This document shows, piece after piece, positions 48,347-59,827 of a stretch of 64,000 nucleotides of DNA. Both the position numbers and the translations under genes were made by a program. Under the pieces are notes generated by a model, which saw nothing but the letters and a program-made list of their open reading frames with translations, was not told the origin of the DNA and made no database searches. The DNA is from Ricinus communis (Eukaryota; Streptophyta; Magnoliopsida; Malpighiales; Euphorbiaceae). Every line of letters begins with the position of its first letter. Positions within the stretch are counted from its first letter, which is position 1. The stretch covers positions 2,542,001 through 2,606,000 of the forward strand of contig NC_063264.1 in the NCBI RefSeq assembly GCF_019578655.1, in the 5' to 3' direction.

Positions 48347-48672
48347 ATGGTCTCCATTACCATCTTTTTTTGTTCTCTTCTTTTTGTTCCTTCCATATTA
48401 TTACTTGCCTCTTCTGCACAACTGCCTGCAAAAACAATCGCCTTGGGTTCCAACATAACTGCTGGGACTAATTCTTCATGGCAATCACCTTCTGCTGATT
48501 TTGCTTTCGGGTTCTACCCTGTTCTTAATGGTCTATTTCTTGTTGGTATTTGGTTTGAATAAAATCCCAGAAAGAACGTTAGTTTGGTCAGCTAACCACG
48601 ACGATCCTGCTAAAATTGGCTCAACTGTTATTCTAAACCTCATTGGGTCAATTCGTGCTCAAACATTCAAAT
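48347..48672 (+). pseudogene. truncated G-type lectin S-receptor-like kinase (LECRK type)
   Basis: Starts with a signal peptide (MVSITIFFCSLLFVPSILLL) and the beginning of a bulb-type lectin domain: GSNITAGTNSSWQSPSADFAFGFYPV, then LFLVGIWF. The frame is then lost by one base, and the expected continuation NKIPERTLVWSANHDDPAKIGS is read in another frame (48,563-48,640). Homology ends soon after; most of the lectin domain, the PAN and EGF parts, the transmembrane segment and the kinase are absent. It is a dead 5' gene fragment. Confidence 0.85.
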
Positions 48673-49217
48673 GGTACCGAATACTTGATATACAACGGCA
48701 CATTCTAATTTTTCTTTTATTATTACTACTTTTCTTCCAATCTTATAAATAAGTATACAATATCAACATAGAAGATGAGGTACAAGTTAAGCAATAGGCC
48801 ATCGCGTGAAGGGATATTTAATAGTGGGATTTTAATGCATACCTGTTGCGCTGCTTGAATGATATCACCCGCCACATGCCTTTGGAAAATTCTTCTTGCC
48901 CTCCACTTTTACATTCATTCAAGGAGAAAACGAAAAATCCCATTAGAAAACCACTGAATACCTAATTTCACAATGTAAGCGATTTTGTCAATAATTTATG
49001 TCCCTCAGTTGTTCAGTCAAACACTTAACAGTAATATCTTCTTATAACTTTCTTTAGTCGATGCATCAAAATTGCAATTAATTACGATATACATATCGAT
49101 ATTGTGTAAGAAATGGATCTGATGGGAAGATATAGAGATAGATAGCCACAAAGATGAACTCATCATCACAGGAGATTTTAATTTCTTGCCTTCAAGAAAA
49201 AGATAGCATGTCTATAT
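48673..49217. other. spacer, no gene seen
   Basis: Between the lectin kinase relic and the Copia element; no ORF of note. Confidence 0.4.
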
Positions 49218-49357
49218 TGTTAATATTGAAAGAAAATCATAATATACATCATCAAAAGAAGCTTAACATAAAAATAAAGGAAAGATGACTATTTATACTC
49301 TAACATGGAAATAACTATACTACCCTTACAATAAACATTTAATTACAGTGTTTAACA
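49218..49357 (-). repeat. Copia 3' LTR (left copy)
   Basis: 140 bp, TGTTAATATTG to AGTGTTTAACA, near-identical to 54108-54247. Confidence 0.95.
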
Positions 49358-49367
49358 TTCCCCCTCA
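49358..49367 (-). other. Copia polypurine tract
   Basis: Reads TGAGGGGGAA on the minus strand immediately before the 3' LTR, the expected position of the plus-strand primer. Confidence 0.8.
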
Positions 49368-49370
49368 AAC

Positions 49371-52300
49371 TCACGATGCGATAGCAACAAACATCGAGAG
49401 TTTGTCAGATAAAAAACGAAAACGTGAAGCAGTTAGACATTTTGTAAATAAGTCCGCAAGCTGTAAGGAAGAAGAAACAAAAGGCAAAGTCAAGGTGTCA
49501 TTCTCAAGATGATGACTGGTAATATGACAGTCGATTTCGATATACTTGTTCCGTTCGTGAAAGACTGAATTGTGTGCAATCTGAATAGCGCTCTTATTAT
49601 CACAATGTAAAGGAGTTGGTTGCCACAGAAAGACACCCATATCAGCAAGCAACCATCGCAACCAAACTATTTCACAAGTAGTAGAAGCCATAGTGCGATA
49701 TTCAGCCTTCGTTGAGAATCGAGAAATGACGTCCTGCTTTTTACTTTTCCAAGAGATAAGAGAATCACCTAAAAAGATACAAAATCCAGTAGTTGATTTG
49801 CGGTCAGTGGGATCACCAGCCCAATCAACATCAGAGTAAGCACATAACTCTAAAGATGAAGCAGATGAAAATAGAAGAGTCTCTGTAGTAGGAGAAGTAA
49901 CAAACTGACTGACTATATGAACAACATATGCAATATCAGGGCGAGTGATAGTAAGATAAACCAAACTTCAAACAACAGTCCGATACAGACTCGGATCCGA
50001 CAGTAGAGAACCATCAGAAGCAGAATAACGAGCGTTGAGCTCAATTGGAGTAGCAACAATCTTATTGTCAGAAAGGCGAGCACGCTCAAAAATATCAGAA
50101 ATGTACTTAGATTGAGAAAGAAGATACCCTTTTGGAGAAGAAGCAACTTCAATACCCAAGAAGTAACGAAGGGAACCCAAGTCCTTCATAGCAAAACAAC
50201 GAGTCAGTTCCGACTTTAACAGACTAATCCCGACAACATCATCACCTGTAATAATCATATCATCAACATATAGAGAAAGCAAAATTCGACCAGCCGAAGT
50301 ACATTTGATAAATAGTGCAGAGTCATGGTGGCTAGGATGAAAACCAAGTGAAGTAATTACAACAGAAAACTTCTCAAACCAAGCGCGAGGAGCCTGTTTG
50401 AGACCATAAAGAGCCTTCCTAAGTCTGCAGACTTCACCAGGATGATGATCAAGACCATGAGGAGGGACCATATAAACTTCTTCATGAAGATCGCCATTCA
50501 AAAAGGCATTTTTAACATCCATTTGAGTTATATCCCAACGGCGAACGGAAGCAACAACAATAAGAGTTTGAACTGTAGTCATTTTAGCAACGGGAGCAAA
50601 AGTCTCTTCATAATCCATACCATATTCTTGAGAATAACCTTTAGCCACTAAACGAGCTTTATACCTTTCAATAGAACCATCAGACTTAGTTTTAATCTTG
50701 TAGACCCAACGAGAACCAATAGCATGTTTACCTGCAGGAAGGAATACTAAATCCCAAGTATGGGTTTGGTGAAGAGCAGTTAACTCCTCAGCCATGGCAC
50801 GCTGCCAAAGAGGATCAAGAATGGCTTCTTTGAAAGATGAAGGTTCAGAAAGACGATGAATAGAAGCGAGAAAGGAAACAAATGAACTAGAATAACAAGA
50901 ATAATTAAAATCAGGTTGTTTAGTGGACTTACGATTGCGTACAGGATAGCGAGGTACGATAGTATCCGCGATCTCGAAGATGATTAGGCGAGGTGTGTAG
51001 TAGATGAGCCAATAGAGGTGTCGGGAATGTCAGTGAGAGGATAGCTCATCAACATCAGTAGCAAAAGGGTCAATATGGATAAGATCAGACATAGATATAT
51101 GGTGAGGACGGTCAGGAATTGTAAAATAAGGAATATGTTCAAGAAAAATAACATGACGAGAAACATACAATTTATGACTGACTGGATCAAAACAACGATA
51201 CCCTTTTTGACCTGCACCATAACCAAGAAAGACACATATAGTAGATCGAGATGATAGCTTACTGCGTTCAACATGAGGAAGAAGAACAAAACATGTAGAA
51301 CCAAAAACACGAAGAGAAGTATAATCTGGCGGACGACCATACAATCTTTTTATAGGGAGACAAGCCAGAATTATGAGAAATAGGAATTCTGTTAATTAAA
51401 TGAACAGAAGTAAGAACTCCTTCCCCCCAAAATTCACTAGGAACACTAGCAGACAACAAGAGTGATCGTGCAGTCTCTAGAATGTGCCTATGTTTTCTCT
51501 CAGCAACTCCATTTTGTTCAGGAGTATCAGTGCAAGAAGTTTGGTAAATTATACCATCTAAAGTAAGTAGATCCTTAAAAGCATGGGAAGTATACTCTCC
51601 CTCCAAATCACATCTAAAACATTTGATAACAGTTGAATGTTGGGTTTTCACAAGAGATCGGAACTCATTATAAATGCCAAAAAAGTCTGAACGACGTTTC
51701 ATAAGATAAACCCAACAATAACGAGTGCAATCATCAATAAAAGATACATAATAGCGAGAACCCCCTTTTGTAGAAACAGGAGAGGGTCCCCATACATCAG
51801 AATGAATAAGATCAAAAGGAGCAACAGATATAGTAGTGCTTTTAGGAAAAGGCAATGCATTAAACTTGGCTAGTTTACAACCACTACAATCAGAAATATC
51901 ATGAGTTTTCAAATTTCCTAAAGCTCCTGTAGAAACTAAAAATTTTAAACGAGACACAGAGACATGACCAAGGCGAGAGTGCCACAAATAAAACACAGAT
52001 GAAGAGGGATTCAAACGAAAGGATGACAAATTCACACCAGGAACAACAGCCGCAGTGTGAGGGGTTTTGAGTTGATCCAATACATAAAGTCCTCCTTCTC
52101 TATGGCCGATCCCAATCACTTTTTGAAATTGTGGATCCTGAACAAAACAAGCAGAAGAAGAAAATGAGACTGAGCATCCAGTATCACAAATCTGACCAAC
52201 AGAAGCAAGATTCAAAGCAAGACTAGGAATGTGATAGACATTAGATAAAAATAGAGAAGGCGTAATAACCGAACCAACACCTTGCAATGGCATAGGTGTA

Positions 52301-52596
52301 CCACTAGCACTCATAACAGGAACTGAAACTTTACGGGTTAGAGAAGTAAATGATGATAAATGAGGTGACATATGGTTTGAAGCACCAGAATTTAAAATCC
52401 AGGAGGAAGGGGATATACCTGAAGGACTAGATGACATACCTACTTGAGAGGAAGCAGACATGACATGAGGTTGAGAAGCAAGGAACTGCTGAAACTGCTC
52501 AATCAGTGATGGGTCTAAGGAGGAGGTTGACAAGGCATTGTGAGGACGAGGTAGAAGAGGAGGTCCATTGTGGAGAGGCGGTGATTGATACGACCA
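49371..52596 (-). pseudogene. Copia pol (protease, integrase, RT, RNase H), disrupted
   Basis: In minus-strand order: protease remnant WILNSGASNHM (usual Asp-Ser-Gly is Asn-Ser-Gly here); GAG-pre-integrase LWHSRLGHVS; integrase core with HSDVWGP, FIDDCTRYCWVY and the PEQNGVAERKHRHILE block; then a frameshift near 51,300 and a continuing frame GRPPDYTSLRVFGSTCFVLL. Reverse transcriptase (from 50,795) has WVYKIKTKSDG, RLVAKGYSQ, MDVKNAFLNGDL, LYGLKQAPRAW and the catalytic YVDDM. It is interrupted by TGA at 49968-49970 inside the usual LVGSLVYLT context. RNase H includes YSDVDWAGDPTDRKSTTG and ends at 49371. Confidence 0.9.
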
Positions 52597-53390
52597 CTAA
52601 TGAGACTGTTGCTGCTGCTGTTGATGAAACTGTTGTTGTTTTCCTCTGCCCAATTTCAGACACTGAGATTTCCAATGACCTTTTTGCTTGCAAAACCCGC
52701 ATTCATCACGAGCAACAGATCCATATGGCCTGAACTGAGATTTAGAGTTTGATCGAGGAAGCATGGCAAAAACAGATGGAGTAGAAGTTGAAGAAACCTC
52801 TTTTACAACTGAGGACTTCAAACGAATTTCTTCAGCCAAAAGTTCACTAACAACAGAATCCATAGAAGGCAGTGGATGACGATGCAGAATAGACCCACGA
52901 AGTCCCTCAAACTCATCACGAAGGGCCATTAAAAACTGTACCAATCTCTGCTCCTCTCTTCGTACAATATAAGGCCCAAAGGCTCGTAATTCAGCAGGTT
53001 CTGTGAGAGCCAACTGATCCCACAAATCTGTCATAGCATCGTAGAATTCCTGAATACTCATACTTTTCTGCTGAAGAGCACGAATGTCAAACTCCAACTG
53101 GTATTGCTTTGCAAAATTAGACTGTATACCAGCTAGTGATCCCAAACCTCCTTAGCCTCATATTTTGCTAATTGGGTGCCTATCGAATGCTTAACAGAAT
53201 TATTGATCCAAGTAATAATTTTTGAATTATCAACTTCCCATTTATCCAATAATGCCACATCATCTTGAGGCTTAATATAAGCATCCGAAATATATCCCCA
53301 CTTTTGTTTCCCTTTCAAGAAATTTTTCATCACGTAGCTCTAATACGCATAATTCTTACCATCCAATCGAACACTAGCTGGCCGAATCAT
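52597..53390 (-). pseudogene. Copia gag, disrupted
   Basis: Begins at an ATG ending at 53390 (MIRPASVRLDGKNYAY). It is cut by TAG at 53340-53342 where Copia gags have Trp (YxYWxxxM). A one-base frame change near 53,140 follows KEVWDH. The gag core continues with FDIRALQQKSMSIQEFYDAM and a zinc knuckle of the CX2CX4HX4C form (CGFCKQKGHWKSQC). A final TAG after a Gln-rich run separates it from pol, with the frame continuing past the stop. The ancestral element therefore probably had one gag-pol ORF. Confidence 0.85.
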
Positions 53391-54095
53391 CTCTAGCTTC
53401 AGCCATACGGAACAGACAAAAGAAAGGAAAATTCAACAGAAATCAACAACAATCAATTACTCCAAAGAAGGGGCAACAAATTTACTTTTACAAACCGATA
53501 ACAACCTTACAAAGCCTCTTTTACAGATTGCTTATGTGCCATAACCATTTATCAATATGAAACCACAATATATAATTTTCCACCAAGCAAATAAATTTAA
53601 GCCACAACCCCTATCAACAAATCCAACCTTAAACAAATCCCGACGCACGCGCAAGTAGAAACGCAAAGAAGAGGAAGAACGAGCGACGTCGAGGTCATAC
53701 AAAACCCAACGCCACTACCGGGTTTTCTTTATCTTCAAATGGGTTTCCAAGATTTTGGTATAGTCGATGTCGGTAGGCCGTTTTCAACAGACGAAACGCC
53801 GAGGCCGTTTGCAGTAAAATCCAACGCCTTTTGGGTTTTCTTTATCTTCAAATAGGTTTCATATTTGCAAAGCGAAGTTCTTTGCCGTTTACAGAGAGGG
53901 TCAACAACAACGCTGTTCTTTGCTTTCATGTACACACAACAACGACGGCGTCGTTTTCAAAGAAAAGCCGATCTATGCTAGAACGACACCATTTTCCTTA
54001 TGCTATACCAGACAACACAGCAGTGAGGCTAATCCTTCCGCTAGTCCAAACAACAAATAGAACCGAATGTCCTCATTGCAAAATAAAACAATTTA

Positions 54096-54107
54096 GCTCC
54101 GATACCA
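54096..54107 (-). other. Copia primer-binding site (initiator Met-tRNA type)
   Basis: Minus-strand TGGTATCGGAGC directly follows the 5' LTR. It matches the usual TGGTATCAGAGC complement of the initiator methionine tRNA 3' end with one change (A to G). Confidence 0.85.
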
Positions 54108-54247
54108 TGTTAATATTGAAAGAAAATCATAATATACATCATCAAAAGAAGCTTAACCTAAAAATAAAGGAAAGATGACTATTTATACTCTAACATGGAA
54201 ATAACTATACTACCCTTACAATAAACATTTAATTACGGTGTTTAACA
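54108..54247 (-). repeat. Copia 5' LTR (right copy)
   Basis: 140 bp; differs from the left LTR at two sites (TTAACCTAAA versus TTAACATAAA; TTACGGTG versus TTACAGTG). Confidence 0.95.
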
Positions 54248-54312
54248 CATATTATTTTGTTACACGTTTTTTTTTTAAATATTTATTCAAGTCCGGTGTT
54301 TACACTATATTA

Positions 54313-54351
<39 letters not shown>

Positions 54352-55665
54352 TATTAGATAATTGATATATGCTCTATTATTTAAAATTAATAAATAAATA
54401 TCAATCATTTATCAATTTAGTATATAAGTAGAGAAATATATCAAATTTAGACTATTTTTCTTATTTTGATATTTATCTTTTTCTTAAAATTAATTTTTTG
54501 CTTGTTTTTTTTATTAATTCTTTTAAGAAAAAATAATACTAAAAATCCGCATACCGATTATTTTACATCATCACAAAGTGACATAAATCTGGTGGCTATT
54601 AACTCCTTTTAGAGATAACCTTTTATGGTCGCTATTAATTCTCTTAAACTATAAATCTATTTAGATAAATAAAATATAGTTATTTCTCAACTTTTTTTTC
54701 TTTAGCAAATTGAATTCAAGATGCCATAATGCATTAAATACCGTTCTTTTATTTAATCATTTTTGGTTTTCTATATTATAATTTCTGTAAGAGTTATTTA
54801 ATAATTGTTGTTATTGTTATTATTATTTAAATATATAAATTTGTTTCAAATGTATATTTATATTTTTAAATTTATATTGATTAGTCAATTTAACACTTTA
54901 AATTTTTATTTAATCTAATAGGTATTCAGATTTTATTTTTTTAATATTTATATCTTTAAAATTCAATTTAACTTAAAATACACTTAAATTTTAATTTTTT
55001 AATTATAGTTAAACACGTTCTTATAATATATGTAAACGTATTGAATAAAAACACATATTAAAAAATATTAAAATATAACAAAAAAGAAAATTCGTGCATC
55101 TATTAGGTTACATCAAAATTTAGAGTGTTAAACTGACTAAATGACCAAAATTTATACACAAAAATATTCATTTGGCCTTTTTTTTTTATTTAAAAAAAGA
55201 AAAGAAAAGAAAAACATTACCATCAAGTTACCTAAACGGGAACTTTTTTTCCTTTTCCTTTTATTAAAATGCTAAGTAGAGATCTTTGGAAAAAAAAAAA
55301 TGCTAAGTAGAATGTGGATGGAATGAATTAAACTCTGAACGTCTTTGAAGGATAAAAGGAGATAAATTATTTGACATAAAATTATTGATATAGCAAGTCA
55401 ATATAGTTGGTGTTGGATTTCAATTTGCTCTTCTTAAAACCTTCCTCATAAACCAACAGTAGACTCAAAACAGGACTACAGGCTGAACCAACGTGATGAT
55501 TCACATGGATATATTATTCGAAGATCAGAAAACTCGGGGAGAAATTAACTCCTTTCATTAGCTCCTTAATATTGTTTTCATAGAAACTTATTGATAGAGC
55601 AACTTTAATAGCATAATCATGAACGAGTTGGAGTTACATTCCGATTTCCTCTCCCTGAAAGTAGA
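54248..55665. other. AT-rich intergenic region
   Basis: An (AT)n microsatellite lies at about 54,317-54,346; long A+T-only stretches continue to 55,100, followed by poly-A and poly-T blocks. No gene. The 3' UTR of the minus-strand amine oxidase lies next to 55,665. Confidence 0.5.
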
Positions 55666-58600
55666 CTAGGTTTCTACAGGCTTAGGAGGTATGACCTTCA
55701 AAACAGGATTGAACTCAAAGAAATTAGTTGGTCGAAGCTCAAATCCACTACTTAATGTTGGCATCAACGGGAAGTCTTCTTGGCAAGGGACATGATGAAT
55801 CCCTATCACATGCCATAACACTATGTCCTTGTTATCGATCTTCCTATTCCTGCAAATTCAAGAAAACAAAATATAACATATCAGATTGAGGTTGGACCTT
55901 TTCTTAAGGAAAAACACAAAAAGAAATTCGAAATTGTTGCTTACACCATGTCAAATTTGCTTTAAAAATAAGTTTTAATAACCTCTAATCCAACACATTC
56001 AAAATGGTTTCTTTTTCTCCAAAGTAGTTTCAACAATAATGTTAAACAGGCCCTGCAAGCCAGCAAATTGGACATTATGCTACATACCTGAGGGTCCAAA
56101 CATCTAATGTATCTTGGCCATGGCTTTGATCAACATACCGTCCACCTGCCCATATCTCAGACTTGTTATATGGGGTAATCCACACATTATATTTAGTGAA
56201 TGCTCCGCGAATTTGTGGATAGTCATCCTCTAGTAGAAGTGGTTGCGCCACTGGCCCTGGTATTAAACGATAACCATGAATGTTTCCAGGTTTTGTTTTC
56301 TTATTTGGATTCACAACCACCAGTTCAGCAGGTGCTTGCCCTAATTTAATTTTGGCATCTGATTCAGTCTTGGCTGTTTCACTTACAACTGTCCAATAAC
56401 TCTTTCTTGGTGTGGTCTTATTAGTCACTGTTTTAGTTACTAATTTCTGCTTAACCAACGAATTATCAACACCATCAATGTCAAGATCAAGACGATATGT
56501 CAGAAAATGATCATGGTACAAACCGATTGTATTATTTGCTAATAGTGTTCCATAAACTTCCTCATCTATCTCTTCCGAATAAGTATATGTTGATGACTTC
56601 ACCTCTAGAATTCCACTCAAACCAACCTGTTGAGGCAGAGAATGATCTTATGGTCTTCTAATTAATAAGGATTGAGGAAGATCTGAACTAATATAAAGGT
56701 ACACAGTATACTCTTTAATGTTCATGTCTACAGTACCTGTACATTGATAGAACCACTTGGCTTGAATTCCCAGTCCAAAATATGGTCGTAGTTACCGATT
56801 GTAGCAACCATTCTCACCACCAGGCTCACTTCTGGCCTTGCCTCAGTTATCTGTGAAACCATATAAAGACATTCATTTGAGGACTTCAATTAACCATCAT
56901 AATTAATTAATTCAAACTGCGTAGTGCTGCAGAAAGTCAAGAAATTCAAACCGTTTCATCAGGAATGGCTAATTCAGTGTGTCTCCACATAATATCACCT
57001 GCATGCCTTTCGAATATGCAAAATACTTTTGGTACTTGAACAGGTGTACCATCTTGTCCAGCATGGTACCCATCCATGAACACTGCATTGTTGGGGCAAT
57101 CGGCTAGTGGCACTAATGAAGCAGCCAAAAAACCGAACCCATATTCTCCACAATCAAAAAAGGTTTTGAAGTAATAATCCTGTGTGGGATCCTGGTATGG
57201 AACAAAGAGCTCAGATATATGCCCTCTGTATAATACACTGCGATGCTTGTGCTTTTCCTGATCGCAAATAGATGCTAGTGATATTACTAGACCAACTCGT
57301 GCATCAAATGCTAGATGAAAAACCCAGTTGAGCCATCTGAACATAATCGAAATTGAATATCAAATCTTTTGGTTGTTTAGTAATATAAAGCTTGTCAGAA
57401 TCAAATTTGTGCCAAACGAACAAATATTGAGTGACAAAAAGTAATGCCACAGAATCTCATATAAGTGAAATATCTTTTCTTTAATAAATAATTTTTTTTA
57501 CCTAATAATATTATATACCAAATACTCTTAATCTAATCTTGTAAATGAAACATATAATCTATGCTAAATTAGGGTTATTTATCTATTATACATTTCTTTT
57601 ACAGTAAATGATTAATTTTGTAGTTATACAATTATTTATTATCTTAGATATATATGAAACGAAAAAATAAAAAATAGAAGTCAGAGAAGTGTCAGAAATC
57701 AAATTGATAAAGCTTAAAAGAGAAACTATATGTAGGGTCGATTATTTTTTATAATATTAATTTTTATTTTTATTTTTATGGACTAAGAATAATTTAATAC
57801 ATTTGCCAAAAAGAAAAAGCTTAAAAGGCTTGAAATGGAAAAATCAGACAAGTCTACATCAGGTAGTGTTTATCAACCAACAATTAATGTGCGAAATATG
57901 ATGAAGATGAGAAACATACAACGAAGTATGAGTAGAGTGAACTTGTGAGCTATTTAGGATTGATTCAGAAAATAGTCACTTTAATGGAGCTCGAGTAATT
58001 TGACAAGTTCTACTCGAGCTCTGTATTATTCAATTCAAGCTGAATCCCAGGTCTAAAGAGGGTTTAAACTTAAAAAGATTACAAGATATTTATATTTATT
58101 ATATCATAAATACATATAAATCTCATCTGTTAGATTAATATATATATATTTTAAAAAATATGAAATCATATATAAGTATTGATAATCATGCATATATTGA
58201 TAACTATATTATTATTTTATTAATTTAAATATATTAATCGAATAATATAAAGATTAAAAAAATTAAATATACCTAAGTTAAGTGATAAGAATAATTGCTT
58301 GAGACTAGGTGAATTTTCGTCTTTATGGCGAGCTAAGAAAATGATTATCCAATTTTATCTAGCCCATGGCAATTTTGATTCTCCGATAAATAAAAATAAA
58401 TAAATTTATTATTTAAGTTTCATTAGATTCAAAGTTAAATTTGAGTTTAAATTTTCTAAAAAATTTGATCTAAATTCAAATTTTTTATTATTTAAAAACT
58501 AAATTCAAAATTGACTTCTTCAAAAATAGACTCGACCGTGAGATGGGTGTTTACTGTCTAGCAACGTTAAATTGCCTCCTTTGAACTTATCAGACAAAGA

Positions 58601-59827
58601 AAGAAAGAAAACTGTGTGATCCTGTTCAGGAAAATCTCTCCCAGACTCATAAAATGGTTCCTTTATGCTTATCCTGACTCATGTAATATTTCTGCAAACA
58701 AAGACTTCATCTTTATTTTCATTTCATTTCAGCCGAATGCAATAAATATTTCTTATTAGAAAACATTTGTTTTATGTTAAATTATGTTGAAATTTTAAAA
58801 GAAAGATCACAACAGTGATGCACAAATCTTTTATTATTATTTAACAACTGAGTAACGTAATATTTGTTTACAGTATAAATTTAATATTTTATGCAGCCAA
58901 AGAAAGTTAAATGTTAAGAAAAACTAAGAAAAAGAAAGTTAAGTATTAAATAGTTAATTTGGCTAAATAACTTTGAAAGCAACAAATGACATTCAAGAAA
59001 ACTAAGAAAAAGAAATTAGGAAGAATGAAGAAGAGAATTACTTGATAGTGTGGCCATCAATTTTGAACCCTGGTCCATCAGGTTGTAAGATAGCTGCACG
59101 ATTGATACGAGGACCAAAAGGCGGTTTCTGCTTCGATAATCTATAATCAGTCCCCTCAGCTTTTGGAACAGGAATCCTTTCATTATCATTATATTCAATA
59201 ATCTTCATTTCATCAAGATCAACAATCATTTTTATCTCTTCAATTGGAAGAAGGAATAAATTAACTGTGTCATTCATATGAAAACACTGAACTTTTACCA
59301 CTCTTCTATTCCTATCCTTCCCAAACCAACCTACAGTAAATGAAGCACAAACAACAGCAGATAAATTAAGGCCTCTCGATTTAACTGATTCAATAAAAGG
59401 GCCATATGTTAGTGGCAATTTATTTGCTGCTACTTGTTCATCAGCAGCAAGTGTAGGGTAGCCATAGTCATTATAGACTTGAGTACCTACGATGGAACTT
59501 GTTGATAAGTCTACTATAAATTCATGGCTTTGTTTATTGTAACGAGTAATGACCAGGGCTCGTCGAGGTGGGGGTTCAGTTTGGGGTTTTGATAGCCAAG
59601 AAAGGATATGTGCTTTGTTTGGTTCATCTAGCCCTACATAATGGAATGTAATTAAGCTGGTGTTTTTGGAAGATAAATGAGTTCCGGACAATTGTTTGGA
59701 CCAGGGTTAGCTCCTTTGGACTCAAAGGGTCTAGTGGGTGCTGAGTGGTGGAGCTTGAGATGGGAGAAATTGTAATAGTGAAGATGGAGAAGATGAAGAT
59801 GAACACTAGCTTTGATGTTGCAGCCAT
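55666..59827 (-). pseudogene. copper amine oxidase 4, complete but frameshifted in exon 1
   Basis: Five exons on the minus strand: 59042-59827, 56952-57336, 56737-56850, 56088-56626, 55666-55849. Exons 2-4 match copy 1 in length exactly (385, 114, 539). Signal peptide MAATSKLVFIFIFSIFTITIS, then HPLDPLSPKELTLVQTIV. Right after this the frame changes: the true continuation (LSSKNTSLITFHYVGLDEPNK) is in the next frame, and total exon length is 2,008 nt, one base too many. The extra base is probably a T in the TTT near 59,675. Everything else is intact: FFDCGEYGFG, IGNYDHI topaquinone motif, YHDHF copper pair and [14 protein letters not shown]. Either a young loss-of-function allele or an assembly error. 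No in-frame ATG rescues the enzyme with a signal peptide. Intron 1 is long (1.7 kb, AT-rich). Confidence 0.85.

Larger units (their letters stand above)
49218..54247 (-). mobile_element. Copia LTR retrotransposon, 5,030 bp, full-length but defective
   Basis: Flanked by two 140-bp direct repeats (49218-49357 and 54108-54247) that start TGTTAA and end TTAACA and differ at two positions only. On the minus strand the order is LTR, tRNA primer-binding site, gag with CCHC knuckle, protease, integrase, reverse transcriptase, RNase H, polypurine tract, LTR. This is the Copia order, with integrase before reverse transcriptase. Flanks TATAT and CATAT look like a 5-bp target duplication with one change. 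Very short LTRs and ~5 kb size suggest the Ale/Retrofit lineage. Several stops and frameshifts in gag-pol make it non-autonomous. The two LTR differences suggest a fairly recent insertion. Confidence 0.95.

Noticed and set aside
50442..50651. Plus-strand ORF within the Copia element
   Set aside because: Antisense to the reverse transcriptase region.
59038..59691. Amine oxidase 4 starting at 59691
   Set aside because: The codon there is TTG, not ATG, and such a protein would lack its signal peptide.
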